This document shows, piece after piece, positions 44,781-53,838 of a stretch of DNA of 64,000 bases. Position 1 is the first letter of the stretch. Each line of letters begins with the position of its first letter. The DNA is from Geovibrio thiophilus. Lineage in GTDB: Bacteria > Chrysiogenota > Deferribacteres > Deferribacterales > Geovibrionaceae. The stretch covers positions 2,418,001 to 2,482,000 of the forward strand of contig NZ_CP035108.1 of NCBI RefSeq assembly GCF_004087915.1, given 5' to 3'. A program made the translations under genes and the position numbers. A model generated the notes under the pieces. That model saw only the letters and a program-made list of their open reading frames with translations, was not told where the DNA came from and did no database searches.

Positions 44781-44837
44781 CTTAAAACATCCAAGGGGAG
44801 GTCTTTCACGGCTTCCCCGAACCTTTTAAGGATGCGG

Positions 44838-47414
44838 ATGAACGCTAAGCAGGAAAGGGTAAAAACCGGTCTCAGCGGGCTGGATTCTGTTATCGACAGC
44901 CTCCGCATCGGAGACAATGTGGTGTGGAATGTTCCGTCCTTTGCGGAATACGCGGCATTCGTGCGCCCTTTTATCCGTCAGGCGCAAAAAGACGGCAGAA
45001 AGCTCTGCTATATCCGCTTTGCCGACCACCCTCCTCTTATCGAGAATGACGAAGCTGAGGTTTTCAGCCTTGAGGCGGACATAGGCTTCGGTCAGTTCGC
45101 CGAACATGCCTGCCGTATAATAAAGGCTCAGGGCAGGCGCACCTTCTATATTTTCGACTGTCTTTCGTATCTGCTCTCCTCATGGGCTTCCGACAACTCA
45201 GTGGCAAACTTCTTCCGCATAATCTGCCCCTATCTCTACAAGCTTGATACCGTGGCGTTTTTCGCAGTCTACAAAAACCATCACTCCTTTGAAACCATCA
45301 GCCGCATACGTGAAACCACACAGGTAATGATTGAACTCTACAATGACGGAACAAGCCTTTATGCCCACCCTCAGAAGGTTTTTGAACGCACAAGCCCCAC
45401 AATGTTCCTTCCCCACAGGTTTGACAATGCTGAGGTTTTCACCCCTGTGAAGAACAGCCTTGAGGCAACAAGCCTGTTCCGCACACTCTGCACTGCGCCG
45501 GGAGCCGGCATAAGACGGGCAATGGACGCTTGGGACAGGGAATTCATAAGGGCGGAGGCTCTCCTCGGCACTAACAAGGAAACTGAAAAAAACGCGGCGA
45601 AGGAGAAGCTGGTCAGCATGCTCATGGGAAAGGATCAGCGGATAATCTACCTCATAAACCGTCATTTCAGCCTGTCCGATATGCTGGAGATAAAAAACCG
45701 CATGATAGGCACAGGCTGCATAGGGGGCAAATCCGTCGGTTTTCTTCTGGCGAGAAAAATTCTTGATAACAGGCAGGGCAGACCATATGAAAAATACATG
45801 GAACCTCATGATTCCTTCTACATAGGCTCGGATGTCTTCCACTCGTTCATAGTCCACAACGGCTGGTGGGGGCTCCTTATGGAACAAAAAACCCCCGAAG
45901 GCTATTTCAGGGCGGGCAGCAGACTTGAGAGGCTTTTCCCCGAAGGCGGGCTTCCTCCCGAGATAAAATCAAAGATAAAGGAGATGCTGGACTATTTCGG
46001 TCAGTACCCGATAATCATACGCTCAAGCAGCCTTCTGGAAGACGGTTACGGAAACGCCTTCGCAGGTAAATACGAAAGCTTCTTCTGCTCCGTCATGGGC
46101 ACTCCTGAGGAACGTTATGAAGACTTCTTCCGCTGCATGAAGCTCATATACGCCAGCTCCATGAGCAGAGACGCTCTTGAATACAGACGCAGCAGAGGGC
46201 TTGAGGAAGCGGATGAACAGATGTCGCTTCTGGTGCAGAGAGTGTCGGGCAGCTATCAGGATCACTTTTATTATCCCCATGCCGCAGGAGTGGGGCTGTC
46301 GTATAATACTTATGTATGGAACAGAAACATAGATCCTGAGGCGGGAATGCTCCGCATAGTCATGGGGCTGGGAACAAGAGCTGTAAACAGGGTGGAAGGA
46401 GATTACCCCCGGATAGTTTCCCTCTCCGACCCTGAACTGATCCCTCTTTCCGACATACACAACAAAATGCGTTACTCACAAAGGGATCTTGATGTTCTGG
46501 ATGTCCGCAGGGAGGGCAAGCACTGCGTGTCACTCATGCAGATAACTAAGGGGGAGCTGAACTTTGACCTCAACGAATTCGCCCTCAGAGACTTTGAAAC
46601 CGAACGCCGGCTTGAGGAGCGGGGACGGCTTAAACAGCATATATGGATACTCACCTTTCAGAAGCTTCTGCGGGGCTCCTTTCCGGAAGTCATGAAAAAT
46701 ATGATGAATATTCTTGAGGCTGAATATAAAAATCCGGTAGAGATTGAGTTCACCCTCAATTTCACCGAAGGCTCCGAATATGTGATAAACCTTCTGCAAT
46801 GCCGCCCAGTACAGAAAAGCGCCCGAAGCGGCGCGGCGCACAAGCTCGGGGATACGCAGCACAACAGGATCCTGCTGGAGTCAAACGGTCATTTCATGGG
46901 CGGGAACGTGCATATGCCGGTTCACTGGCTTGTATTTGTGGACGCCGAAAAATATTCAGCCCTGAGCCTCACGGACAAATACACCACAGCAAAGACAATA
47001 TCAATAATAAACAAAAGCATCCGTGCCCTCGGCAAAAGCGCTGTCCTTTTCGGTCCGGGCAGATGGGGCACAAGCACCCCCTCCCTAGGTGTGCCGATTG
47101 TTTTCGCCGATATAAACAGCTTCGCCGCAATCTGCGAAATGGAGTATGACGCAGGCGGGCTCTATCCTGAGCTCTCGTTCGGTTCGCACTTTTTTCAGGA
47201 TCTGGTGGAAAACGGCACATTCTACATGGCTCTCTTCACGGGAAAAAGAGAAAGCGTAATAAATTTTGATGAAATAGCGCGTTTTAAGGAAATATCCGGA
47301 ACGATTATAGAAGCAGAAGCGCATGTGACTGATGCAATTAAAATTTATGACACCGGAGGGAGAGCTTTCCTCAACTCCGACATAGAAACCCAGAAAGCCG
47401 TCATACTCGCCTGA
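44838..47414 (+). CDS. KaiC-like/PPDK-N fusion protein of unknown function
   Basis: The 858-residue protein is a fusion. The first about 230 residues look like a RecA/KaiC fold (KTGLSGLDSVIDSLRIGDNV), but the P-loop GxxxxGKT is replaced by GDNVVWNVPS, so ATP binding there is doubtful. From about residue 295 comes the ATP-grasp domain of PEP synthase/PPDK type (TGCIGGKSVGFLLARKI; YPIIIRSSSLLEDGYGNAFA; INLLQCRPVQ). The C-terminal 200 residues carry LFGPGRWGTSTPSLGVPIVF. The swivelling phosphohistidine domain and PEP-binding barrel are missing, so it cannot be a complete PEP synthase. ATG 44838 is favoured over 44832 by distance from AAGGA. Role unknown. Confidence 0.8.
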   Translation: MNAKQERVKTGLSGLDSVIDSLRIGDNVVWNVPSFAEYAAFVRPFIRQAQKDGRKLCYIRFADHPPLIENDEAEVFSLEADIGFGQFAEHACRIIKAQGRRTFYIFDCLSYLLSSWASDNSVANFFRIICPYLYKLDTVAFFAVYKNHHSFETISRIRETTQVMIELYNDGTSLYAHPQKVFERTSPTMFLPHRFDNAEVFTPVKNSLEATSLFRTLCTAPGAGIRRAMDAWDREFIRAEALLGTNKETEKNAAKEKLVSMLMGKDQRIIYLINRHFSLSDMLEIKNRMIGTGCIGGKSVGFLLARKILDNRQGRPYEKYMEPHDSFYIGSDVFHSFIVHNGWWGLLMEQKTPEGYFRAGSRLERLFPEGGLPPEIKSKIKEMLDYFGQYPIIIRSSSLLEDGYGNAFAGKYESFFCSVMGTPEERYEDFFRCMKLIYASSMSRDALEYRRSRGLEEADEQMSLLVQRVSGSYQDHFYYPHAAGVGLSYNTYVWNRNIDPEAGMLRIVMGLGTRAVNRVEGDYPRIVSLSDPELIPLSDIHNKMRYSQRDLDVLDVRREGKHCVSLMQITKGELNFDLNEFALRDFETERRLEERGRLKQHIWILTFQKLLRGSFPEVMKNMMNILEAEYKNPVEIEFTLNFTEGSEYVINLLQCRPVQKSARSGAAHKLGDTQHNRILLESNGHFMGGNVHMPVHWLVFVDAEKYSALSLTDKYTTAKTISIINKSIRALGKSAVLFGPGRWGTSTPSLGVPIVFADINSFAAICEMEYDAGGLYPELSFGSHFFQDLVENGTFYMALFTGKRESVINFDEIARFKEISGTIIEAEAHVTDAIKIYDTGGRAFLNSDIETQKAVILA

Positions 47415-47506
47415 GCCTATCCGTGAGACTCTTTGCACTTCTTAACAATCACCCATAAAGAAATGTGCCATATTATTCCTTAGCAAGCAAAGGGAAGGTG
47501 GAATTT

Positions 47507-47974
47507 ATGGAGCGAAAACTATTTCTGCATCTGTTTTTAAACATTTCAAAGCTTCTTGAAGACCGGATCCGTGAAGACCTTGACCCAATGGGCATCTTCC
47601 ACGGACAGGGGAAAGTTCTTGCCGAGTTATACAAGAATGACGGCATGACTCAGATAAGCATAGCTAAAACCTTGGGCATATCACCCGCCACTGTCACCAA
47701 CATGGTGAAAAGAATGGAATCGGGCGGACTGGTTAAGCGCCACAGCGACAAACACGATGACAGAGTAATCCGTGTTCACCTCACCAAAGAGGGGAACAGG
47801 TCGGCGGAAAAAGTTATCGAAGTATGGGAAAATATTGACAGCTATATAAGAACTCTTATGCCTGAAACCGATCTTGAATCACTCCACAAGGTTCTGAACA
47901 AGGTCAAATTCGGTCTGGGCGGAGCGGATGAGGGATGCGAATCCGGCTGTAGGGAATCAGTTTTACAGTCCTGA
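47507..47974 (+). CDS. MarR-family transcriptional regulator
   Basis: The 155-residue protein has the MarR winged helix (MTQISIAKTLGISPATVTNMVKRMESGGLVKRHSDKHDDR, about residues 45-85) between dimerisation helices. The ATG at 47507 follows AAGGTGG. C-terminal residues include two cysteines (GCESGCRES) which might add redox or metal sensing. No obvious target is adjacent; it probably autoregulates. It is terminated by a hairpin that is also the start of a repeat block. Confidence 0.9.
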   Translation: MERKLFLHLFLNISKLLEDRIREDLDPMGIFHGQGKVLAELYKNDGMTQISIAKTLGISPATVTNMVKRMESGGLVKRHSDKHDDRVIRVHLTKEGNRSAEKVIEVWENIDSYIRTLMPETDLESLHKVLNKVKFGLGGADEGCESGCRESVLQS

Positions 47975-47983
47975 CTTGATAGC

Positions 47984-48011
47984 AAAAATCCGCACATCCT
48001 GTCGGATTTTT
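47984..48011. terminator. intrinsic terminator after MarR gene
   Basis: AAAAATCCG and CGGATTTTT form a perfect 9-bp stem around CACATCCTGT, with T-run on either strand. It lies 10 bp after the MarR stop. The copies of this sequence further on (48136 and 48281) have lost the left arm. Confidence 0.85.
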
Positions 48012-48374
48012 GCACACGCTCGCGGCGGGATGAACCCGCCTTCGCTTCGCACGGCGCAGTTCCTTCCATGGAACTGTCTGCGTAATTACTAACCCTGAAA
48101 GGGTGAAGCAACCTCTCGTCTTGATAACATCAAACCGTACATCCTGTCGGATTTTTGCACACGCTCGCGGCGGGATGAACCCGCCTTCGCTTCGCACGGC
48201 GCAGTTCCTTCCATGGAACTGTCTGCGTAATTACTAACCCTGAAAGGGTGAAGCAACCTCTCGTCTTGATAACATCAAACCGTACATCCTGTCGGATTTT
48301 TGCACACGCTCGCGGGTGAATAAATCGCCCTTCGCTTTGTAGGGCGCAACTCCATCAATGGAGTTGTTGATGTT
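47991..48374. repeat. 145-bp tandem repeats (2 full, 1 degenerate)
   Basis: Units begin at 47991, 48136 and 48281 with CGYACATCCTGTCGGATTTT, an exact period of 145 bp. Units 1 and 2 are almost identical. The third diverges after about 35 bp but keeps the arrangement of hairpins. Each unit has the stems GGCGGG/CCCGCC and CAGTTCC/GGAACTG and the word CCCTGAAAGGGTGAAGCAA, which also occurs in dispersed repeat copy B. It is not a CRISPR: unit size, lack of spacers and absence of cas genes exclude it. Confidence 0.9.
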
Positions 48375-48749
48375 GATCATCGGCGTTTAATGCACTGCCG
48401 AATATCATATCTGTCAGAGCTATACAAAGTTCGATATTCATAGGAATTTCAGATGCCCGCAAGCGGCAGGCAGGCAAAACAGCATCACAAACAGAAAGAT
48501 CTATACACAAAAGTGCTTATTATAAAACAACTTTTACTTCCCGAAGCAATCCTGTACATCTGATCAGCAGCAGTTTTTATTTTCTCTCATCCGCACTTTC
48601 TCCACGCTTTGTTATTTGTTGCCTGTGGGCAATAAGTGTGTTAACTTAGTTACATACTTATAAATAGTGACTGACAGTAACTATAAATATGTATAATTAC
48701 ATCTGATAACCAAATAAAGGCTGCTGCCTTAAATTTGAGAAGGGGAAAA
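48375..48749. other. intergenic region upstream of PAS kinase
   Basis: About 375 bp of AT-rich noncoding DNA. The 100 bp nearest the kinase include an imperfect inverted repeat (TTACATACTTATAAATAGT and ACTATAAATATGTATAA, about 48649-48697) that might be regulatory. No gene was recognised. Confidence 0.45.
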
Positions 48750-49868
48750 ATGTTTATTAAAGCTGACCTGCACAGGGTGTTTGACGGAGTCCCGGTTGCT
48801 GTTCATTCCATTAATCCCGAAGGCGTTTTTGAATACGTCAACGCCAAATGGCTTAATCTCTTCGGCTATATGGAATCTGAAGTCCTCGGAAGGCATTTTG
48901 CTGATTTACTTCATTCTGATTACAAAACTAAGGCAATAAAGAAATTCAGGGAATTTGCGGAGAAAGGAGAACTGGAAGAACTGCAAATGAAATTTATCAA
49001 AAAGGACGGCGGTGAACTGAAAATATCCATACAGTCATTCGCAGTTTATGATGATAACGGTTCCTTTGTCCGTTCGTACGCATTTCTGGAGCCATGCAGA
49101 GTCCAGCCGGAGCGGGCTGATGAATATCCGGCGCCCTCCTCGGCTGATGTAAAAAATGAGTTCGTGAACGAGCTGCTTGCAGCCATATCCCACCACTGGC
49201 GTCAGCCGCTGAACGCCCTCGGGCTGAACATACAGAACCTTTCCGAATCGTTCTCATCCTCCGAACATGAGGAAATGTTTAAAGAGTTCGAGACCCTCAG
49301 CATGTCGATAATACTGGAAATGTCCGAGACAATAGATAGCTTCAAAGATTTTTTCAAGGTTCATGAGGAAGGCTGGTTCACGCTGGCTAAGGCTGTTGAG
49401 CAGACCTTATGTATGTATGATTCGCTGCTTAATGAATCCGGCATAACAGTCTGCGTCACATGCAACTGCGAAGAAGGACAGACGACCTTCACTGCCGATC
49501 ATAAACCTCTTTGCGGAGGCTTCTGCAAGCTGGCGGCGGGAAGCGAGATCAACTTCAAGCAGGTGATGATGCACCTTCTGAGCAATGCCGTAAACGCCAT
49601 CAGACGCTCCGGACAGATCCGCGGAAGAATAGCGATAAACATAGCAAACTACAAAAACAGGAAGACTGTTGAGATAACAAACAACGGCGGCGGTATAAGC
49701 GAAGACATTCTGGAGAGAATCTTCGAGCCCTATTTTACCACTTCCGAAGTGGGACAAAACAAGGGACTGGGGCTTTATCTGGCAAAAACCCTTGTGGAAA
49801 AATCCCTTAACGGAAGCCTCATCTGCTCCGCTGAAAAAAGCACTACCACATTTACCATTGTGATGTAG
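48750..49868 (+). CDS. PAS sensor histidine kinase with cysteine-rich insert
   Basis: The 372-residue cytoplasmic kinase has one PAS domain (about 8-115; EGVFEYVNAKWLNLFGY), a DHp motif ISHHWRQPLNALG (His148 as phosphoacceptor by analogy with HQWRQPL kinases), and a HATPase domain with HLLSNAVNAI, NNGGGIS and KGLGLYLAK. Between the first strands of the ATPase domain is an unusual insert with Cys235, Cys238, Cys240, Cys255 and Cys259 (CVTCNC...CGGFC) that could bind a metal or iron-sulfur cluster. AAGGGG precedes the ATG at 48750. No response regulator is adjacent. Confidence 0.9.
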   Translation: MFIKADLHRVFDGVPVAVHSINPEGVFEYVNAKWLNLFGYMESEVLGRHFADLLHSDYKTKAIKKFREFAEKGELEELQMKFIKKDGGELKISIQSFAVYDDNGSFVRSYAFLEPCRVQPERADEYPAPSSADVKNEFVNELLAAISHHWRQPLNALGLNIQNLSESFSSSEHEEMFKEFETLSMSIILEMSETIDSFKDFFKVHEEGWFTLAKAVEQTLCMYDSLLNESGITVCVTCNCEEGQTTFTADHKPLCGGFCKLAAGSEINFKQVMMHLLSNAVNAIRRSGQIRGRIAINIANYKNRKTVEITNNGGGISEDILERIFEPYFTTSEVGQNKGLGLYLAKTLVEKSLNGSLICSAEKSTTTFTIVM

Positions 49869-49872
49869 CAGT

Positions 49873-50994
49873 CTATTCCAGCCGCCGTCTGAACAGAGCT
49901 CCGGCAAAAGCAAGGCAGGCGGCGGCGATAGCTGCAACGGGCAGAGTGTTCGCAAGCACATTCGCCGCGCTCATGTCTTTCAGGTAGATCCCTTTCAGCA
50001 CAATGAGGAAGTGCTTCAGCGGATTAACCTGCATTAAGGTCTGAAGCCACGGAGGCATGTTCTCAAACGGTGAGGCGAAGCCGGACAGGGCAATTGCCGG
50101 AACCATGAATACAAAAGCGCCCAGTATCGCCTGCTGCTGGGTTTTCGCAAGAGAAGAGATGAAAAGCCCTATCCCCGTTACGGAAAGAGCGAATACGAAC
50201 AGAGCAGCATAAAGCATCAGAACCGAGCCCCTGAACGGTATTCCGAAGATGAAATAAGAAAACAGAAGAATAAAGCTTCCCTGAGTCATCCCCACAGCCA
50301 TGGGCGGAACGGTTTTCCCTATGAGTATCTCCCACGGCATGAGCGGTGACACCAGAAGCTGATCAAATGTTCCCTGCTCCCTTTCTCTGGCGACCGAGAG
50401 CGAAGTAAGCACCAGAGTCCCCACCATTGTGAGTATTCCCATCAGCGAAGGAACAATAAACCACATATAGATAAGGTTTTCATTATAAAAACTCCGTCCG
50501 CTCACCACGGCGGGAAGCGGTGCAGCGCCCGCCTTTTCTCTCAGCTCATCGGAATATTGATTAATCACAGAGTTTATATAACCCATGACAATCTGCGAGG
50601 CGTTGGACTTGCGCCCGTCCAGAAGCACCTGAATCTTCCCCTGCTCCCCCGCCTCTATCCTGCGGGAGAAGTCCTGCGGAATGCTCACAACTGCGAGCAC
50701 CTTCTGTTCGTCCGCAGCCTTTACCGCCTCTTCCGGACTGTTGAGGAAAATCATGCGGCTGAATGTTTTTGAGCCTGCAAACCTCTGCACCAGCTCATAG
50801 CCGTGCTTTCCTCCGTCAAGATTGTATATGCCGAGGGCTACATTCTTCACCTCAAGCGTTGCGGCGAAAGAGAATATGAAGAGCTGAATAGTCAGAGGCG
50901 CTATGAGCACAATGCGGCTTTTCGGATCACGCCATATGGCATGTATCTCTTTTATCATCAGCGCTTTTATTCTTACTATCCTGTTCATTTTCAT
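49873..50994 (-). CDS. ABC-2-type exporter permease (YbhR/YbhS-like), second
   Basis: The 373-residue membrane protein has an N-terminal helix (IVLIAPLTIQLFIFSFAATLEV), a periplasmic domain to about residue 170 and five C-terminal helices with VAREREQGTFDQLLVSPL, the ABC-2 signature. The ATG at 50994 follows GAGGAAGGGC. It overlaps nothing but lies 8 bp after its paralogous neighbour and is last in the exporter operon. With the partner permease it forms the membrane channel of a YbhFSR-type exporter. Confidence 0.9.
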   Translation of the reverse strand: MKMNRIVRIKALMIKEIHAIWRDPKSRIVLIAPLTIQLFIFSFAATLEVKNVALGIYNLDGGKHGYELVQRFAGSKTFSRMIFLNSPEEAVKAADEQKVLAVVSIPQDFSRRIEAGEQGKIQVLLDGRKSNASQIVMGYINSVINQYSDELREKAGAAPLPAVVSGRSFYNENLIYMWFIVPSLMGILTMVGTLVLTSLSVAREREQGTFDQLLVSPLMPWEILIGKTVPPMAVGMTQGSFILLFSYFIFGIPFRGSVLMLYAALFVFALSVTGIGLFISSLAKTQQQAILGAFVFMVPAIALSGFASPFENMPPWLQTLMQVNPLKHFLIVLKGIYLKDMSAANVLANTLPVAAIAAACLAFAGALFRRRLE

Positions 50995-51002
50995 GCCCTT
51001 CC

Positions 51003-52121
51003 TCAATCGAGAGTCTTTTTTGTTTTCGCCGCGATTATAATGAAAAATACCGAAGCAACGGCGGCTATGGCGGCGGTGTTGGCAATCAGCAGACTCCGCA
51101 CATTCCCTGCCAGAAAGAGAGTCTGGAGAACCGTCACAAAATAACGCGCGGCGAAGAGGTACGTCAGCCCCCTTATCGCTGCGGGCATGGAGCTGATCTC
51201 AAAGATGAAGCCCGACAGCATGAACGCCGGCAGAAAAGCGCTGAGAAGAGCAATCTGCGCAGCCACAAACTGATTTCTCGCAAGGGTCGATATAAGAAGC
51301 CCCTGTCCCAGAGAAGCAAGCAGGAACACGGCGGAAACACCCGTGAGAACCATAAAGGAGCCCCTGAATGGAACACCATATAAGAAGACAGATACAAAAA
51401 CACACAGAGCCATGGAGCCCATGCCGAGGATAAAATACGGAATAAGCTTCCCGAGAATTATCTCAGGGACTGTCACCGGTTTTGCCATCATCGCCTCCAT
51501 CGTTCCCCGCTCCCACTCTCTGGCGACAACAAGGGAGGTAAGCATGGTTCCGATCAGAGTCATGATGATAGCGATGGAGCCGGGCAGGAGAAAGTTACGG
51601 CTTTTGAGCTCCGGATTAAAGAGAAAGCGGGGCTCGGCGGCAAGGGGCATGCGGATTTCAAGCCCGTTCTCCTGAGCATACTGTAAAAGCCACGTCTGCC
51701 ATATTCCCGACGCATAGCTGTGAACGAACGAGGCCGTATTCGGTTCGCTGCCGTCCGCAATTACCTGAATAACAGCGCTTTCTGATTCAAGGGCGGATTT
51801 GGCGCTGAAATCCTGCGGAATGATTATTATCCCTCTTATCCTGCCTGCGTCCAGTTCAGGAATAAGCTCTCTTCTGTCGTTTGCGGTGTGCGCATTGAGA
51901 AACTTTGAGCTGATGAAAGCGGCGGCAAGCCGATCGGCATCAGTCCCGTGCCCCTCCATGGCAATACCTATATTTATCCTTGTAGTGTCAAGATTTATGC
52001 CGTTTCCGAAGATGAAGAGAAGAACAAACGGCAGAACAAACGCGATAATTATCGAGCTGGGATCTCTGACTATCTGATAACTTTCCTTTTTAACAAGGGC
52101 ACCCACCCTGCGGAGATTCAC
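51003..52121 (-). CDS. ABC-2-type exporter permease (YbhR/YbhS-like), first
   Basis: The 372-residue membrane protein is a paralogue of the downstream permease: N-terminal helix (IIIAFVLPFVLLFIFGNGI), periplasmic loop and C-terminal helices with VAREWERGTMEAMMAKPV. The start ATG overlaps the stop of the ATPase gene (ATGA). The two permeases presumably form a heterodimer. Confidence 0.92.
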   Translation of the reverse strand: MNLRRVGALVKKESYQIVRDPSSIIIAFVLPFVLLFIFGNGINLDTTRINIGIAMEGHGTDADRLAAAFISSKFLNAHTANDRRELIPELDAGRIRGIIIIPQDFSAKSALESESAVIQVIADGSEPNTASFVHSYASGIWQTWLLQYAQENGLEIRMPLAAEPRFLFNPELKSRNFLLPGSIAIIMTLIGTMLTSLVVAREWERGTMEAMMAKPVTVPEIILGKLIPYFILGMGSMALCVFVSVFLYGVPFRGSFMVLTGVSAVFLLASLGQGLLISTLARNQFVAAQIALLSAFLPAFMLSGFIFEISSMPAAIRGLTYLFAARYFVTVLQTLFLAGNVRSLLIANTAAIAAVASVFFIIIAAKTKKTLD

Positions 52122-53836
52122 AGCTTCCTCCCTTCGTCAAAACGCTTTATCAGCTCTATGAAAGCATCCTCCAGAGACGGGGAAGGCAAAACGCCCGAAC
52201 GGACAGACTCCTTAAGCTGATCCGGTGTGCCGGAGGCTATGTTCTCGCCTCTGTAGATAAGCCCTATACGGTCGCAGTATTCCGCCTCATCCATAAAATG
52301 GGTAGTGACCATCACCGTAACCCCCTTTTTTACCATACCGTTGATGTGATTCCAGAACTCGCGCCTTGTAACAGGATCCACGCCGGAGGTGGGCTCATCA
52401 AGAAACAGCACGTCCGGCGAGTGCATCACCGCGCAGGCAAGTGCAAGCCTCTGCTTAAAGCCCAAGGGGAGCGTGTCGGCATTCACCGAACGGTATCGTC
52501 CGAGATCAAAAATCTCCGTCATCTCATCCGCCGCTCTTTCCGCCTCCCTTCCCGCAAGTCCGTAGACACCGGAGAAAAAGCTCAGGTTCTGCCGTACACT
52601 CAGATTGCCGTAAAGAGAAAACTTCTGCGCCATGTAGCCGATGCGGGATCTGGCGGCGGAGGTTGCGGTCTTAAGATCCAGCCCCGTCACATGTGCGCTT
52701 CCGGAGGTGGGCTGAAGCAGCCCGCACATCATCTTAAAGGTGGTTGACTTTCCGGCGCCGTTGGGACCGAGAAGTCCGAAGATCTCCCCTCTTCTTATGG
52801 CAAAGCTGTTGTCACGCACAGCGGTAAAATCACCGAAACGCTTGGTGAGCCCAAGCGCTTCGATCACTGCGCCGCTGTTTTCCGGTTTTTCATTCATCAT
52901 ATCCGCCAGAGGGGAATGTCCGCCCGGACCTCCGCCGAGTCTGTCTATGAAACCGTCCTCAAAGGACGGAGCGGCAGGCTCCGCATGGATCGAATCTGGA
53001 ACCTGCGGCATTGGCGCGTCTTTTTTCAGAACAATTCTTATTCCGCTGCCCTGTATTATTCCGTCCGCCACCTCCGCCTTATTCAGAAGCTCCGTAAGAA
53101 CGGAACGCTTTTCAGCGGCGCACGCTCCGCGAAAAATGAATACACGCCCCTTCATATCCGCCAGAAGTGCCGAAGGTCTGCCTTCAAACAGCATCCTCCC
53201 CTCATTCAGCAGGATCACGTCATCGCACTTTTCCGCCTCATCCAAGTAAGCAGTTGACCACACAACCCCCATGCCTCTGTCCAGAAGTGCCTTAACCATC
53301 TTCCACAGCTCACGCCTTGATATGGGATCAACCCCGACGCTGGGCTCATCCAGCAGGAGAAGCTCAGGCTCACCGAGAAGAGCACAGGCAAGCCCCAGCT
53401 TCTGTTTCATGCCGCCGGAAAGCCTTCCGGCGAGCCTGTTCGTAAACTCCCGCAAAGCTGTAAATTCAAGGAGTCTGCGGAAGCTTTCCCCACGCTTTCC
53501 CTTTTCCAGCCCGCAGAGATCAGCGTACAGATTCAGGTTCTCCTGAACTGTAAGGTCTTCATAAAGTCCGAATTTCTGGGGCATATAACCTGTGATCTCC
53601 CTGATCTCCGGCGCATCGGTGACAGCGTTCATGCCTTTGACCGTGACCGTGCCGCTGTCTCCGTGCAGAAGCCCGATCATGTGGCGCATAAGGGTTGTTT
53701 TACCTGCTCCGTCCGGTCCCACAAGCCCTGTCATGCGTCCTCTGAATATTTTCAGGGAGATATTGTCAAGGGCGGGAGCGGTGTCTGCTGCAAAGCGTTT
53801 GGTGAGGTTTTTGACCTCCGCCAGAAGTTCTTCCAT
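52118..53836 (-). CDS. ABC exporter ATPase with two nucleotide-binding domains (YbhF-like)
   Basis: The 572-residue protein has tandem ABC domains. The first has Walker A GPDGAGKTT, signature LSGGMKQKLGLA and Walker B LLLLDEPSVGVD. The second (from about residue 320) has GPNGAGKSTT, the signature replaced by LPLGFKQRLALA, and VLFLDEPTSGVD. It powers the two ABC-2 permeases downstream. The variant signature in the second domain suggests one regular and one degenerate ATP site, as in other two-domain exporters. Confidence 0.94.
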   Translation of the reverse strand: MEELLAEVKNLTKRFAADTAPALDNISLKIFRGRMTGLVGPDGAGKTTLMRHMIGLLHGDSGTVTVKGMNAVTDAPEIREITGYMPQKFGLYEDLTVQENLNLYADLCGLEKGKRGESFRRLLEFTALREFTNRLAGRLSGGMKQKLGLACALLGEPELLLLDEPSVGVDPISRRELWKMVKALLDRGMGVVWSTAYLDEAEKCDDVILLNEGRMLFEGRPSALLADMKGRVFIFRGACAAEKRSVLTELLNKAEVADGIIQGSGIRIVLKKDAPMPQVPDSIHAEPAAPSFEDGFIDRLGGGPGGHSPLADMMNEKPENSGAVIEALGLTKRFGDFTAVRDNSFAIRRGEIFGLLGPNGAGKSTTFKMMCGLLQPTSGSAHVTGLDLKTATSAARSRIGYMAQKFSLYGNLSVRQNLSFFSGVYGLAGREAERAADEMTEIFDLGRYRSVNADTLPLGFKQRLALACAVMHSPDVLFLDEPTSGVDPVTRREFWNHINGMVKKGVTVMVTTHFMDEAEYCDRIGLIYRGENIASGTPDQLKESVRSGVLPSPSLEDAFIELIKRFDEGRKL

Positions 53837-53838
53837 AT

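Noticed and set aside
44838-47414. Phosphoenolpyruvate synthase
   Set aside because: Only the ATP-binding domain is present; the phosphohistidine domain and PEP-binding barrel are absent.
47842-48197. Overlapping minus-strand small frames in the tandem repeat block
   Set aside because: They repeat the same peptide because they lie in the 145-bp repeats and have no ribosome site or family similarity.
47991-48374. CRISPR array
   Set aside because: Units are 145 bp and abut without spacers, and no cas gene is near.
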